DNA of 64,000 nucleotides from Stackebrandtia albiflava (GCF_007994225.1 NZ_VLLL01000005.1:190359-254358); one strand, 5' to 3'. Shown: positions 40,348 through 50,171, counted from the stretch's first letter. Notes: generated by a model from the sequence alone, not told the origin. Numbers and translations are program-made.

Positions 40348-41439
40348 TCAGCTCGGCGTTTCCACCTCCATGCCGAGCCAGCGGGCCAGTGCCTCGATCT
40401 CGGCGCCTATCTCGGCCGTCATGCGCGGGGTGAACTCGACGTCGCGGTGTAGCGCGTGCACCCGCAGTACCCCGGCCCTACGGTCGGCGGTGGCGTCGAG
40501 TTTGCCGACCATTCGGTCGCCGTACAGGACGGGCAGCGCGTAGTAACCCCAGCGTCGCTTCGCCACCGGCTTGTACATCTCCAGCTGGTACTCGTAGCCG
40601 AAGAGTTCCTTGAGACGGCCGCGGTCGTGGACCAGCCGGTCGAAAGGCGACAACAGCGCCGCCCGGCCCGTGAACGGACCGTCGAGCAGTGACGGATCGA
40701 CCCGCCATTCGCCCTTGGTGCCGGCGACCACGGCACGTTCACCGACCTCGGCGACGTGAGCGGGTTCGCCGGGCAGTACCGCGGTGGTGGCCCGGGCGAT
40801 TCCGAGGTAGCGAAGCCGGCGGCGGTTCCTGGCGACCCTCGCCTCGTCCGGTGGCAGCGCGGGCACGTCGGGATACACCCGCGACGCCAGATCCCACAGC
40901 CGTTCCCGGCCCTTCCTGCCCGCGACGGCGACCTCGCCGGCGGAGGTCAGGAACTCCAACATCTGGGTGACGTTCTTGTTGTCGGTCCAGCCGGTCGACC
41001 GCCACGGCTCCACGCAGGTGTCGGGAAGCGCGCGCGACGGCGAGGGACCGTTCTCCGCCAGCCGCCGCAGGATGTCGCGACGGCAGGCGTCGTTGGCGAC
41101 CACCCAGGCGTGTTGCCGCCGCCGCCAGTCGGCCTCGCCCGGCCAGGCGGCCATGTCTCCACGGTGGAGGACCATGTCCTCGGCGGGCCGCAGCATGGCG
41201 CGGTACTCCACGAGGGAGCGGTCGGCGATCGCCTCGACCAGGTGCTCGCGCGAGTACGCGTCACCGAGCCGGCTCCACGCGACCAGATCGGCGCTGGGGG
41301 CGACGGCGGCGACCGGGTCGAGTTGCAGGAAGGACAGGTGCCGTACGACGTCGAGTAGCCCGGTGGTGTGGCGTTCACCGTCGAGGAGTTGGGCGCGGAC
41401 GGCGATGCGCCGGGCATCGGTGGGGGAGAGTTCGTGCAT
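40348..41439 (-). CDS. YcaQ/AlkX-like winged-helix DNA glycosylase family protein
   Basis: A 363-residue HTH_42 protein, related to E. coli YcaQ (AlkX) and to AlkZ, which unhook interstrand crosslinks and excise bulky alkyl lesions. The catalytic triplet appears as FLQLDPVAAV (Q-L-D), the AlkX form, while AlkZ has Q-x-Q. HRGDMAAWPGEADWRRRQHA, LLSPFDRLVHDRGRLKELFGYEYQLEMYKP and RRWGYYALPVLYGDRMVGKLDATADR are the family hallmarks. The ATG at 41439 was preferred to the GTG two codons upstream because GGAAG lies 7 nt before it. Confidence 0.88.
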   Translation of the reverse strand: MHELSPTDARRIAVRAQLLDGERHTTGLLDVVRHLSFLQLDPVAAVAPSADLVAWSRLGDAYSREHLVEAIADRSLVEYRAMLRPAEDMVLHRGDMAAWPGEADWRRRQHAWVVANDACRRDILRRLAENGPSPSRALPDTCVEPWRSTGWTDNKNVTQMLEFLTSAGEVAVAGRKGRERLWDLASRVYPDVPALPPDEARVARNRRRLRYLGIARATTAVLPGEPAHVAEVGERAVVAGTKGEWRVDPSLLDGPFTGRAALLSPFDRLVHDRGRLKELFGYEYQLEMYKPVAKRRWGYYALPVLYGDRMVGKLDATADRRAGVLRVHALHRDVEFTPRMTAEIGAEIEALARWLGMEVETPS

Positions 41440-41511
41440 GGCCACTTCCGGGTAGACGGTACGGACCGGTCACCCTAGAGCCGCCGTACGACATCGGGCC
41501 GGAGCCCGCCG

Positions 41512-41811
41512 TCACTCCACCCGGACCGACGGGTCGAACGCGACGTAGCCGCCGAAGTCCCGACCCACCCGTTCGAGCGCGGTGGGCATGGGTTCGGGGT
41601 AGCTCCACGCCGCGTCGCCGTAGAGTCTGTCGCCGACCCGTATCGACCAGTACTGGCATTCGCCCTTCCACGGGCAGAAGTACGGAGTGGGACTCTTCTC
41701 GAACCGGTCGCCGTCCGTCGCGGACGGCGGGAAGTACGAGTTGCCCTCGATCTCGATCACGTCGGCGTCGTCCGCCTCGGCCACCACCGTGCCGTCGAGT
41801 ATCGCTCTCAT
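41512..41811 (-). CDS. DUF427 family protein
   Basis: A 99-residue single-domain protein. SYFPPSATDGDRFEKSPTPY, FCPWKGECQYWSI and AWSYPEPMPTALERVGRDF are diagnostic of DUF427, a beta-tent fold of unknown function common in actinobacteria. GGAG lies 7 nt before the ATG at 41811. It is divergent from the first SARP gene. Confidence 0.92.
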   Translation of the reverse strand: MRAILDGTVVAEADDADVIEIEGNSYFPPSATDGDRFEKSPTPYFCPWKGECQYWSIRVGDRLYGDAAWSYPEPMPTALERVGRDFGGYVAFDPSVRVE

Positions 41812-41950
41812 CACCGTTCTCCGTTCGTGGGGCCGTCTCCGGCGCGTGTCTCGGACGATTCTCTCCCCCCGGCGGCCGTGCCGTGGCGGTTTCACCGCCG
41901 GGCGGTAGGTTGTGGTTGTCGTACCAGGTGACATACGAGGTGAGGGTGCC

Positions 41951-44927
41951 GTGGAGTTCCGCATTCTCGGGCCGCTGGAGGTGGAGGACGAGTCCGGGGC
42001 CGTAGAGGTGAGGGGAAGGCACCATCCCGGGCTGTTGGCGATGCTGACCCTGGACGCCGGACGTGTCGTGCCGATGAGCCGCCTGGTGGACGCGTTGTGG
42101 GACGAGAATCCTCCGGCGACGGCCCGCCGGCAGGTGCAGAACGCCATGGCGTCGCTGCGTCGTATTCCGGGCCTGCCGGTGGCGGCCGTCGGCGACGGGT
42201 ACCGGCTCGACACCGACCGGGTCGACGCGTTGCGGTTCGCGGAGGCGGTGCGGGAGGCGGAGGGCCGGCGGGCGCGGGGGAGACCCGCCGAGGCGCACGA
42301 GTCGCTGTGCCGGGGGTTGGACCTGTGGCGGGGACCGGCACTGGCGGGGGTGCCGGGTGACCTGATCGCCTCCGGGGCGGCCAGGCTGGAGGAACGGCGG
42401 CTGGACGCCCTGGAGACCCGCATGGAACTGGAACTGGAACTGGGGCGGCCGGGGAGGGTCGTCGGGGAGGCGCGCGAGCTGCTGGACGCTAACCCGTACC
42501 GGCAGCGACTGGTGGGCCTGCTGATGCGCGCGCTGCACCACGGTGGACGCAGTGACGAGGCGCTGCGTGAGTTCGCGCGGCTGCGGCGTCGCCTGGCCGA
42601 CGACCTCGGGATCGACCCGGTGAGTCCACTGCGGGCGCTGCACCGTGACATCCTCCGCGACGACGTCGACACGGCTCGGCGCACACCCGTACCCGCCACC
42701 GCCTCCGGTGTCCCGGCCCAGCTTCCGCACCTGGGTGGCTTCACCGGGCGGGTCGACGCCCTGTGGGCACTGGACGCGCTGCGCGACGACGCATCGGCCG
42801 CCGGGCTGGTGACCGTCACGGGCACCGGCGGCGTCGGCAAGACCGCGCTGGCCGTCGAATGGGCGCGCCGTAACGCCGACCGTTTCCCCGACGGGCAACT
42901 GTTCGTCGACCTGCGCGGCTTCGACGAGGCCGAACCGTTGAGCGCGCACGACGCCCTCAACCGCTTCCTTCGGGCACTCGGGCACCCGGAGGGGATGATC
43001 CCGGCCGACCTCGACGAGGCGGCCGCGCTGTACCGTTCGCTGCTGCGCGGCCGGACGATGCTGGTCGTGCTGGACAACGCGAACTCCGTGAACCAGGTGC
43101 GGCCGTTGCTTCCCGGTGTCGGCGGCTCGTTCACGCTGGTGACTGGAAGGAACGACCTGACGGGTCTCGTGGCGCTCGACGGCGCCCGGGTCGTCGACCT
43201 GGACGTCCTGTCGCACGAGGAGTCCCTGGCGCTTCTGGCGGGCTTCACCGGCGCTCGACGTATCCGGGACGAGGCCGCCGCCGCCGACCGGATCGCCGCG
43301 CTGTGCGGGCGGTTGCCCTTGGCGCTGCGGATAGTCGGCGCCCTGCTGGCGTCCGATCCGTCACGGCGGTTGGCGGACATGGCGGAGGAACTGGCCGATG
43401 AGGACCGGCTCGACCGGCTCGCCGTCCCCGGTGACCCGCGCGCGGCGGTGTCCCACAGTATCGAGTCGTCCCATCGGCGCCTGGACGCCGACACGAAGCG
43501 GCTGTTCCTGTCGTTGGGGGTGGTTCCCGCCGTCGGCCTCACGACCGGGTTGGCGCGGGCGGTCGACGGCGGAGACGCCGCCACTGTGGACGCCGGCCTC
43601 GACAGGTTGGCGGCGTCCCGGTTGTTGGAACGGCACGGGGACCGGTGGCGGTTCCACGACCTGGTGCGTTGCTACGCGAGCCGCCGCGCCGTCGCGGAAC
43701 TGGATCCCGGCGAGCTCGACGCCGCCCGACGCCGGATGCTCGCCTGGTACGGGGAACCCGGCGGTGACCACGTCCACGAGGACGTCCTCGCGGTGGCGTC
43801 CGCGCTGCCGGGGCATCCGTGGGTGTGGCGGGCGGTGTCGGCGTTGCACCGGTCGGTGCATCAGGGCAGGGATCCGGTCGCGATCCGGCGGGCCGCCGAG
43901 GACGCGCTCTCCGTGGCGCGCCGGGAGGGCGACGCCGCGGGCCTGTCCGTCATGCACAACCTCGTCGCCGGTACCCACTGGGCGGAGCGACGACTCGACC
44001 TGGCCGAGGCGGAGACCCGGTCGGCGGTGCGGTGGGCGAGGGAGTCCCGCGACGACGTCCTGTTGAGCCGGCATCTGGGCAACATGGCGGAGTTCGCCCG
44101 CCTCCGGGGGGACAACTCCGAGGCCGCCCGGATCACCGCCGAGTCGCTGACCCTGGCCGAACGCACCGGCAGTCCACACGCGATCGCGGCGCGGCTGCTG
44201 AGACTGGGCGAGATCCACACCGCCATGGGCGAGTACCCGCAGGCGGAGGAGACGTTGCTGCGGGCGGTGCGCCTCGCCTCCACGCCGGGCCACCTCCCCG
44301 CCTCGCAACTACTCGCGCTGGGCGACCTGTATCTGGACCTCGGCAGGTACACCGAGGCCGAGCGGTGCGCGGAACGCGTCCTGGCGGGGGCGAGTTCCCG
44401 GCGGATGCACGCGCTGATACTCCGCGGCCGGATCCGGCGTGCCACCGGCGATCCGGCGGCCGGTTACGCCGACCTCGTCGGGGTGTACCGGGCGCGCCGG
44501 GAGAACCGGTACGTCGGCACCGTGGCGCGGCTGCTCGTGCCGTTGGCGTACTGCCTCGACGACCTGGACGACTCCGAGACCGCGTTGCGGTACGCGCGGG
44601 AATGTCTCGACGCGTGCCCGGGAGGGTGGCCCGCTGCGCGACCTGGCGGCGGCGCACCTGTTGCTCGCCACCGTCCACAACGGCCGGTCGGAGTGGGACG
44701 TCGCCGCCGGGCACGCGGAGTCGGCAGCGGAGCTGTACACGCGGATGCGGGAACCGTTGCGGGCGGGCCGGTCGTTCGCGGCGTGGGCCGACGCGCTCGC
44801 CGGGCTGGGCGACACCCCGGCGGCGGAACGCGCGCGACGCCGTGCCGCCGAGGTGTCCGCCGGGCCGGGCGTGACGTCGCCCGGGTCGCCGTCCGGCCCG
44901 GCCGCGGCCGTGGCACCGGCGGGCTGA
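41951..44927 (+). CDS. SARP/AfsR-type regulator, frameshifted near the 3' end
   Basis: About 990 residues when the frame is repaired. Order: OmpR-like winged helix (VEFRILGPLEV, HHPGLLAMLTLDA), bacterial transcriptional activation domain (to about residue 245), NB-ARC ATPase with P-loop GTGGVGKTALAVEW and Walker B TMLVVLDNA, then TPR repeats. After CLDAC the reading frame turns to unrelated Arg/Gly-rich sequence ending at 44968; the neighbouring frame continues the TPRs (GPLRDLAAAHLLLATVHNGR...) to a stop at 44927. One extra base in the CCCGGG run near 44617-44622 explains it. It may be a sequencing error, a mutation or a programmed +1 shift. GTG start set by the family opening. Confidence 0.85.
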
Positions 44928-44993
44928 GGCGAAATCCGTGGCCGGACGCCGTCGCACGGCCCGGTTAGATTGGAGACGGAGTCGGGAGTTTTC

Positions 44994-47954
44994 GTGGAGT
45001 TTCGTATCCTTGGGCCGCTGGAGGTGAGGGACGCGTCCGGCGTCGTACCGATCCCGGGGCGTCACCACCCGAAACTGCTGGCCATGCTGTTGCTGGACGC
45101 CGATCACGTGGTGCCGTTGTACCGCCTGGTGGAGGCCCTGTGGGACCAGGATCCGCCGGTCACCGCCCGCCGGCAGGCGCAGAACGCGATGGCGACGTTG
45201 CGAAGGCTGCTTCCGGGCCGGATCGAGTCCGTCGGGGAGGGTTACCGCCTGACACTGGCCACCGATCGGCTCGACGCGTCGGTGTTCACCACCCACGTCC
45301 GCGCGGCACGGCGGTTCACGGCGGCGGGACGGCACGCCGAGGCACACGAGAGGTTGTCGGCGGCGCTGGATCTGTGGCGGGGACCCGCGCTCGCCGGTAT
45401 GAGCGGCCGGTTGCCGGAGTCGGCGGCCGAACGTTGGAACGAGGAGCGGCTGGTCGCGCAGGAGGCGCGGATGGCGGCGGAACTCGCCATGGGACAGCCG
45501 GGCAGGGTCGTCGGTGAGGCGCGCCGTCTTCTGGAGGCGCATCCGTACCGGCAGGGCCTCGCCGTCATGTCCATGCGGGCGCTGCACCAGAGTGGACGTA
45601 CCGAGGAGGCGCTGGCGGTGTACCGCGGGGTCCGGAGACGGTTCGCGGCGGACCTCGGCATCGAACCGGGGCGGCCGCTGCGCGACCTGCACCGCGAGAT
45701 CCTGCGACAGGGGCCCGAACCCGCCCGCCCGCCGGTGCCCGTGACGGCCGCCCCCACCGTGCCCATCCCGGCGCAGCTTCCGCAGGGCGGCGGCTTCACC
45801 GGCCGCGCGGACGAGTTGGCGGCCCTGGACGTGTCGTCGGCCGACGGCACCGGCCCGGTGGTGATCTCCGGGCCGGGCGGTGTCGGCAAGTCCGCGTTGG
45901 CCGTGGAGTGGGCGAGCCGCCACCTGGACCGCTTCCCGGACGGACAGTTGTTCGTGGACCTGCGCGGATACGACGAGGCCGAACCGCTCACCGCGCAGGA
46001 CGCGCTGGACCGGTTCCTCCGTGCCCTCGGCCACCCGCCCGACGCCATCCCCACCGACGTCCAGGAGGCCGCCGCCCTGTTCAGGTCCCGTGTCAGCGAA
46101 CGACGGATGCTGGTGCTGCTGGACAACGCCGCCTCGGTCGACCAGGTGCGGCCGCTGCTGCCGGGCGGCAGGGGCTGCCGGGTTCTGGTGACGAGCCGGG
46201 ACCGGTTGGCGGGCCTGGTGGCGCTCGACGACGCCCGCGCGGTGTCGGTGCCGGTCATGGAGACCCGGGACTCCGTGGACATGCTGCGCCGGGTAGTGGG
46301 AGACGAACGGGTGGCGGCCGAGCCCGCCGCCGCGGCCCGGTTGGCCGAGTTGTGCGGTCACCTGCCGTTGGCGCTGCGCATCGCGGCGGCGAACCTGGCG
46401 GGCAACCGGCACCGGCGGCTCGGCGACCTGGTGGCGGAACTGGAGAACTCCGACCGGTTGGCGGTCCTGGCGATCGAAGGCGATCTGCGGGCGGCCGTAC
46501 GCGCCAACCTGGACCTCTCGCACCGCGCGCTGACACCCGACGCCCGGGACCTGTTCTGCCGGTTGGGGATCGTGCCCGGTGAGGACTTCTCCCACCCGCT
46601 CGTCGTGGCGGTCTCGGGGCGTTCCGAGCCGGAGGCCGGGCCGCTGGTGGCGCGGCTGCTGAGCGGGCACCTGCTGGAGGAGTACCGCCCCGGCCGTTAC
46701 CGCATGCACGACCTGGTGCGCCTGTACGCCGCCGACCGGGCGGACCGCGAACTGCCGCCCGACCGTCGCGCCGCCGTCGTCGACGCGGTCATCGACTGGC
46801 ATCACGAACGCGCCTACGACCCGGGGGCCGCCGAGGCGCACAACATGCTGCGCGCGGCCGAGACGCTCGGCGACCATCCCCGTCTGTGGCGGCTGGTGTT
46901 CGCCATGCGGCAGGTCCTCAACGAGGGCAGGTCGCTCGCGCGGGTCAGGAAGGCCACCGAGAACGGCCTGGCCAACGCGGAACGGGCGGGAGACCGCGTC
47001 GGCGTGTTCCGGATGACCTCTCAACTCGCCAACGTGATGCGCAAGGAGGGCGACCTGGAGTCGGCGTTGCGTTGGGGGAGCCGGGCGGTACTGCTGTCAC
47101 GCGGTATCGGTCCCAGGGAGGAGGCGGCGGCCAAGGGGAACCTGGGCGTGTACCTCTCCGGGGCGGGGCGGGCCGCCGAGGCGGAGAAGCTGTTGACCGA
47201 GGCCGTCGACCTCGCCGCGGCCACCGGCAACGTGCGGTCGCAGCTCATCTTCGTGAACACGCTCCTTCAGGTGTGCACGATGGTCGGTGCGTTCGACAAG
47301 GCGTATGCCTATCTCGCCGACGCCGACGCGGCGGACCTCGCCGAGGGCGGCCACTTCCAGGCCCGCCTGCGGATCTACCGGGGGACCCTCCTCACCGCCC
47401 AGTTCCGCACCGATGAGGCGCTGGAGGTGCTGGCGGAGGCCCACGCCATGGCGAAGGCGGCCGGGGACGGTTACCTGCAGGGCTGGTGCCTGGCGATGCA
47501 GGCCGAGAGCCACCGCCGTGCCGGGCGGCTCGACGTCGCCAGGCGGCTCTACCGGGAGGAACTGCGGTCGGGACGTTCGGCGGAACGGACCACGGTGGAG
47601 TTCGAGAGCCTCTGCGACCTCGCCGAGGTGGAGGCCGCCATGGGCGACTACGAGCAGGCCGCCGCACTGATGTCCGAGGCGGCGGTGTCCGGTCCCGCGC
47701 CGTCGGAGTCCGGCAGGGCCCAGTGGGACCTGATCCGGGCGATGATCCACAACGGACACTCTCGGCACCGGCCCGCACTGGAGTCGGCCACCTCGGCGCT
47801 GCGGCGCTACCGCGCCATGCCGTGGCTCATCAGGCAGGCCGACGCACTCCGAGTGCTGGCCGAGGCGCACGACGGCCTGGGAGACCACGAGGCGGCAGTG
47901 CGCTGCCGGGCGGAGGCCGAAGCGCTTGAGACCACGCCGCGCGAGCCGGACTAG
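44994..47954 (+). CDS. SARP/AfsR-type regulator, intact paralogue
   Basis: A 986-residue regulator with the same order as its upstream neighbour: winged helix (VEFRILGPLEVRDASGV), BTAD domain, NB-ARC with GPGGVGKSALAVEW and RMLVLLDNAASVDQV, then TPR repeats over the last 400 residues. Such proteins activate secondary-metabolite or developmental genes after phosphorylation or ligand sensing. GTG at 44994 has GGGAG 5 nt upstream, and TAGATT at 44966-44971 is a probable -10 box. It lies 66 bp after the first copy; the two form a tandem duplication. No biosynthetic cluster adjoins. Confidence 0.95.
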   Translation: MEFRILGPLEVRDASGVVPIPGRHHPKLLAMLLLDADHVVPLYRLVEALWDQDPPVTARRQAQNAMATLRRLLPGRIESVGEGYRLTLATDRLDASVFTTHVRAARRFTAAGRHAEAHERLSAALDLWRGPALAGMSGRLPESAAERWNEERLVAQEARMAAELAMGQPGRVVGEARRLLEAHPYRQGLAVMSMRALHQSGRTEEALAVYRGVRRRFAADLGIEPGRPLRDLHREILRQGPEPARPPVPVTAAPTVPIPAQLPQGGGFTGRADELAALDVSSADGTGPVVISGPGGVGKSALAVEWASRHLDRFPDGQLFVDLRGYDEAEPLTAQDALDRFLRALGHPPDAIPTDVQEAAALFRSRVSERRMLVLLDNAASVDQVRPLLPGGRGCRVLVTSRDRLAGLVALDDARAVSVPVMETRDSVDMLRRVVGDERVAAEPAAAARLAELCGHLPLALRIAAANLAGNRHRRLGDLVAELENSDRLAVLAIEGDLRAAVRANLDLSHRALTPDARDLFCRLGIVPGEDFSHPLVVAVSGRSEPEAGPLVARLLSGHLLEEYRPGRYRMHDLVRLYAADRADRELPPDRRAAVVDAVIDWHHERAYDPGAAEAHNMLRAAETLGDHPRLWRLVFAMRQVLNEGRSLARVRKATENGLANAERAGDRVGVFRMTSQLANVMRKEGDLESALRWGSRAVLLSRGIGPREEAAAKGNLGVYLSGAGRAAEAEKLLTEAVDLAAATGNVRSQLIFVNTLLQVCTMVGAFDKAYAYLADADAADLAEGGHFQARLRIYRGTLLTAQFRTDEALEVLAEAHAMAKAAGDGYLQGWCLAMQAESHRRAGRLDVARRLYREELRSGRSAERTTVEFESLCDLAEVEAAMGDYEQAAALMSEAAVSGPAPSESGRAQWDLIRAMIHNGHSRHRPALESATSALRRYRAMPWLIRQADALRVLAEAHDGLGDHEAAVRCRAEAEALETTPREPD

Positions 47955-47960
47955 TGCGGC

Positions 47961-48899
47961 TCACGACGACGCCTCGGCCAGTACCCCCATTCCGCCGTTG
48001 GCGAGGTCGAGCAGCACGTTGGTGAGCACCTCCGGCTTCGGGGCGACGGCCAGATCGCTGTACCGGACACTCAGGACCGCCCAGCCGACCAGGTTTCCGT
48101 TGCGGAAGGTCATCGCGACGTCGAGGTCACCTTCCGACTGGTCCTCCTTGATACCGACCTGCGCCTCGTCTCCCAGCGCGATGGGTTCGGGGGGCTGGTA
48201 GCCGTCGAACTGCCAGATGCCCTCGTACAGTTCCTCCGCCGTCGCCTGGTCGGCTTCGGCGTACATGAACAGGTCGAACACCCCGACCGGGTTGCGATCG
48301 TCGTGTTCGACGGCGCTCTGCCGAAGCTGCCCGCTGCACGAGAAACTGCCGGTGCCGTCGTCGTTGGTGTCGGTCTCGGCCTTCGGGTTGCCGTCCAGCG
48401 GCATGACCTGCTCCACCGGTGACAGGTCGAGGAGGACACAGATCTCCCAACTGTCGGGCTTGTCGATGAAGAACGTGGTGCCCGCCGGCACCGCGGCCAC
48501 CGCCGGATCGTAGGAGGCCGGCCACGGGTTGGCGGGCTCGCCGGGGCCGCTGCCGGGGCCGAGCAGGAAGTACCAGCCGCCGACACCGCCCAGGCACAGC
48601 ACCGCCAGGACGCCCGCGATCAGCCCGATGACCAGTCCGGCGCTCGACTTCTTCGGCGGCGGCGGCGGCCGGAAGCCGGGAGCCCCGGGAGGCGGCGGGG
48701 GACCCGCTCCCATGGGCGGCGGCGGGTGGCCCGGGCCGGGGCCCATGGGCGGCGGTGGGCCGTGAGGTGCCGGGTGGGGCGGTTGACCGCCGGGGCCGTA
48801 CTGCTGTCCACCCATCACGGGGGGAGCGCTTCCGGGGTCGTACCGGAAGGCGGGGTCACCCGGTTCGGGCGGCGGCGGGTACGGCGGATGTGGGTTCAC
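47961..48899 (-). CDS. Pro-rich single-pass membrane protein
   Basis: A 312-residue protein. Residues 1-85 are a cytosolic Pro/Gly-rich stretch (repeated GPPPPMG-type units), then a KKSSAG turn and one membrane helix (LVIGLIAGVLAVLCLGGVGGWYFLL), then an extracytoplasmic domain of about 180 residues with two Cys (WEICVLLDL and SFSCSGQL) that could form a disulfide. This layout is common in actinobacteria and resembles the substrate-binding or DUF3558-like group, but a family was not assigned. GTG at 48899 was chosen on AGGTG upstream. Confidence 0.8.
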   Translation of the reverse strand: MNPHPPYPPPPEPGDPAFRYDPGSAPPVMGGQQYGPGGQPPHPAPHGPPPPMGPGPGHPPPPMGAGPPPPPGAPGFRPPPPPKKSSAGLVIGLIAGVLAVLCLGGVGGWYFLLGPGSGPGEPANPWPASYDPAVAAVPAGTTFFIDKPDSWEICVLLDLSPVEQVMPLDGNPKAETDTNDDGTGSFSCSGQLRQSAVEHDDRNPVGVFDLFMYAEADQATAEELYEGIWQFDGYQPPEPIALGDEAQVGIKEDQSEGDLDVAMTFRNGNLVGWAVLSVRYSDLAVAPKPEVLTNVLLDLANGGMGVLAEASS

Positions 48900-49123
48900 G
48901 GGACACCTGTGCGTTGCGGCGGGTGGGACGCCGCCGAGGATAACGACCGCGATACCGGATCCGGCACGAGAACCCGTGGCCGATCCGTGCACCGATCGTG
49001 CCGCCGCCGGTGATCATGATGAGGCCGTGTCCGGCCTTTCGTTGAGGGACAGTTCACAGGACGGGACACGGTGCGCTCAGCCCGGCGGTGGCACCTGGAA
49101 CGGCCGGTGGTGAGGTACGGGGC

Positions 49124-49165
49124 GCTGGGGTGGACGGGACTCGCCCGTCCACCGTCCACCCCAGC
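49124..49165 (-). terminator. hairpin terminator with two exclusive pairings
   Basis: GCTGGGGTGGAC (49124-49135) pairs with GTCCACCCCAGC (49154-49165). Alternatively, GGTGGACGGG pairs with the nearer CCCGTCCACC (49129-49138 with 49144-49153). The two cannot form together. It lies just after the GNAT gene stop at 49175 (minus strand). Confidence 0.6.
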
Positions 49166-49174
49166 ATGGCCCCG

Positions 49175-49609
49175 TCACGCGGGATGGTCCGGCCAGGTGA
49201 GTGCCATCCACCGGTAGTGGTCCTCGGCGACGGGTGTGAAGCCGTACCGGCGGTACAGCTCCTCGGCGTCGTCGGTTGCCAGCAGTACGCGGCGCAGGCC
49301 GAGGCTCTCGCAGTCCGCCACGACGCGGTCCAACAGGATCCTCGACACGCCCCTTCCCCGCACCGTCCGGTCCACGTACACGTCGGACAGCCACGCGAAG
49401 GTCACCGAGTCCGTCACCAGGCGGGCGAAGCCGACCTGTCGCCCATCGGGACCGAACACGCTGTAGCAGCGCGAGTTCCGGACCAGGGCGGTGACCCGTT
49501 CCCGGCTCCGCCCGATCGCCCAGTAGGTGTCGGTCGACAGCCGGTCGTGGAGCCAGTCCAGGTCCACGGCCGCGGCGCCGAGCCGCAACGTGAAATCGTT
49601 CTGTGACAC
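49175..49609 (-). CDS. GNAT-family N-acetyltransferase
   Basis: A 144-residue acetyltransferase. The acetyl-CoA-binding motif A is LSDVYVDRTVRGRGVSRIL (R-x-x-G-x-G/A), followed by LRRVLLATDDAEELYRRYGF. It is close to the ElaA/YafP-like group with a Trp-rich N-terminus. Substrate unknown. The GTG start lies 7 nt after TAGGCT (49617-49622, minus strand), a leaderless layout. Confidence 0.92.
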   Translation of the reverse strand: MSQNDFTLRLGAAAVDLDWLHDRLSTDTYWAIGRSRERVTALVRNSRCYSVFGPDGRQVGFARLVTDSVTFAWLSDVYVDRTVRGRGVSRILLDRVVADCESLGLRRVLLATDDAEELYRRYGFTPVAEDHYRWMALTWPDHPA

Positions 49610-49654
49610 GGTGTCCAGCCTATGGCGACGGCGGATGTTCCGGTACCGGCGGTT

Positions 49655-50029
49655 TCAGCCGGTGCGTTCGGACCGGCCGCGTTCGACGCAGAACTCGTTG
49701 CCCTCCGGGTCGTGCATGGTCACCCAACCGCGGCCGTCGGGCAGGCGGTGGTCCTCGTGCACGGTGCCGCCCAACCCCAGGATCCGTTCCACCTCGTCGT
49801 CGCGGACGCGTTCGGTCGGCATCCAGTCGAAGTGGACCCGGTTCTTCACGGTCTTCGACTCCGGTACCCGGATGAACAGCAGGGACGGCACCGGATCGGG
49901 CGCCTCCAGCAACACCTCGTCGTCGCCCGGTTCGTCGATGTCGGAGATCGGCCATCCGGTCACCGCACTCCAGAAGGTGGCCAGCCGGTGGGGATCGGCG
50001 CTGTCGATGGTGACGTGTCGAAGGATCAT
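49655..50029 (-). CDS. VOC-family (glyoxalase/bleomycin resistance-like) protein
   Basis: A 124-residue VOC fold protein of the Glyoxalase_6 type: ILRHVTIDSADPHRLATFWS, KNRVHFDWMPTERVRDDEVE and WVTMHDPEGNEFCVERG. The metal-ligand pattern is H-x-D and E near the C-terminus. Function probably isomerase, dioxygenase-like or sequestering. The ATG at 50029 lies 7 nt after TACCTT; an upstream start 18 codons earlier is less likely. Confidence 0.88.
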   Translation of the reverse strand: MILRHVTIDSADPHRLATFWSAVTGWPISDIDEPGDDEVLLEAPDPVPSLLFIRVPESKTVKNRVHFDWMPTERVRDDEVERILGLGGTVHEDHRLPDGRGWVTMHDPEGNEFCVERGRSERTG

Positions 50030-50142
50030 GCCGCCGAAGGTAACGTGGCCGCCCCCGGGTGTCACCCCGGTTACGGCGGCCACCAGCCACCACCGTGGCC
50101 CTCGTCACGAGTGTCCGCCGCGAACCGGATCGAGGCGGCGAT

Positions 50143-50171
50143 GCAACCGATTCCGCGCCGGCGGCCGTAGA
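50143..50171 (+). promoter_or_regulatory. ECF-type promoter of the sigma factor gene
   Basis: GCAACC (50143-50148), a 17-bp spacer and CGTAGA (50166-50171) match the AAC...CGT form of ECF sigma promoters. It is upstream of the ECF gene at 50198, which suggests autoregulation. Confidence 0.5.

Noticed and set aside
41812-43584. Minus-strand extension upstream of the DUF427 gene
   Set aside because: It is antisense to the SARP gene and low in complexity; DUF427 is a single small domain starting at 41811.
34202-48000. Secondary-metabolite gene cluster around P450, methyltransferase and SARP genes
   Set aside because: No scaffold-building enzyme (PKS, NRPS, terpene synthase, RiPP maturase) is present between or beside them.
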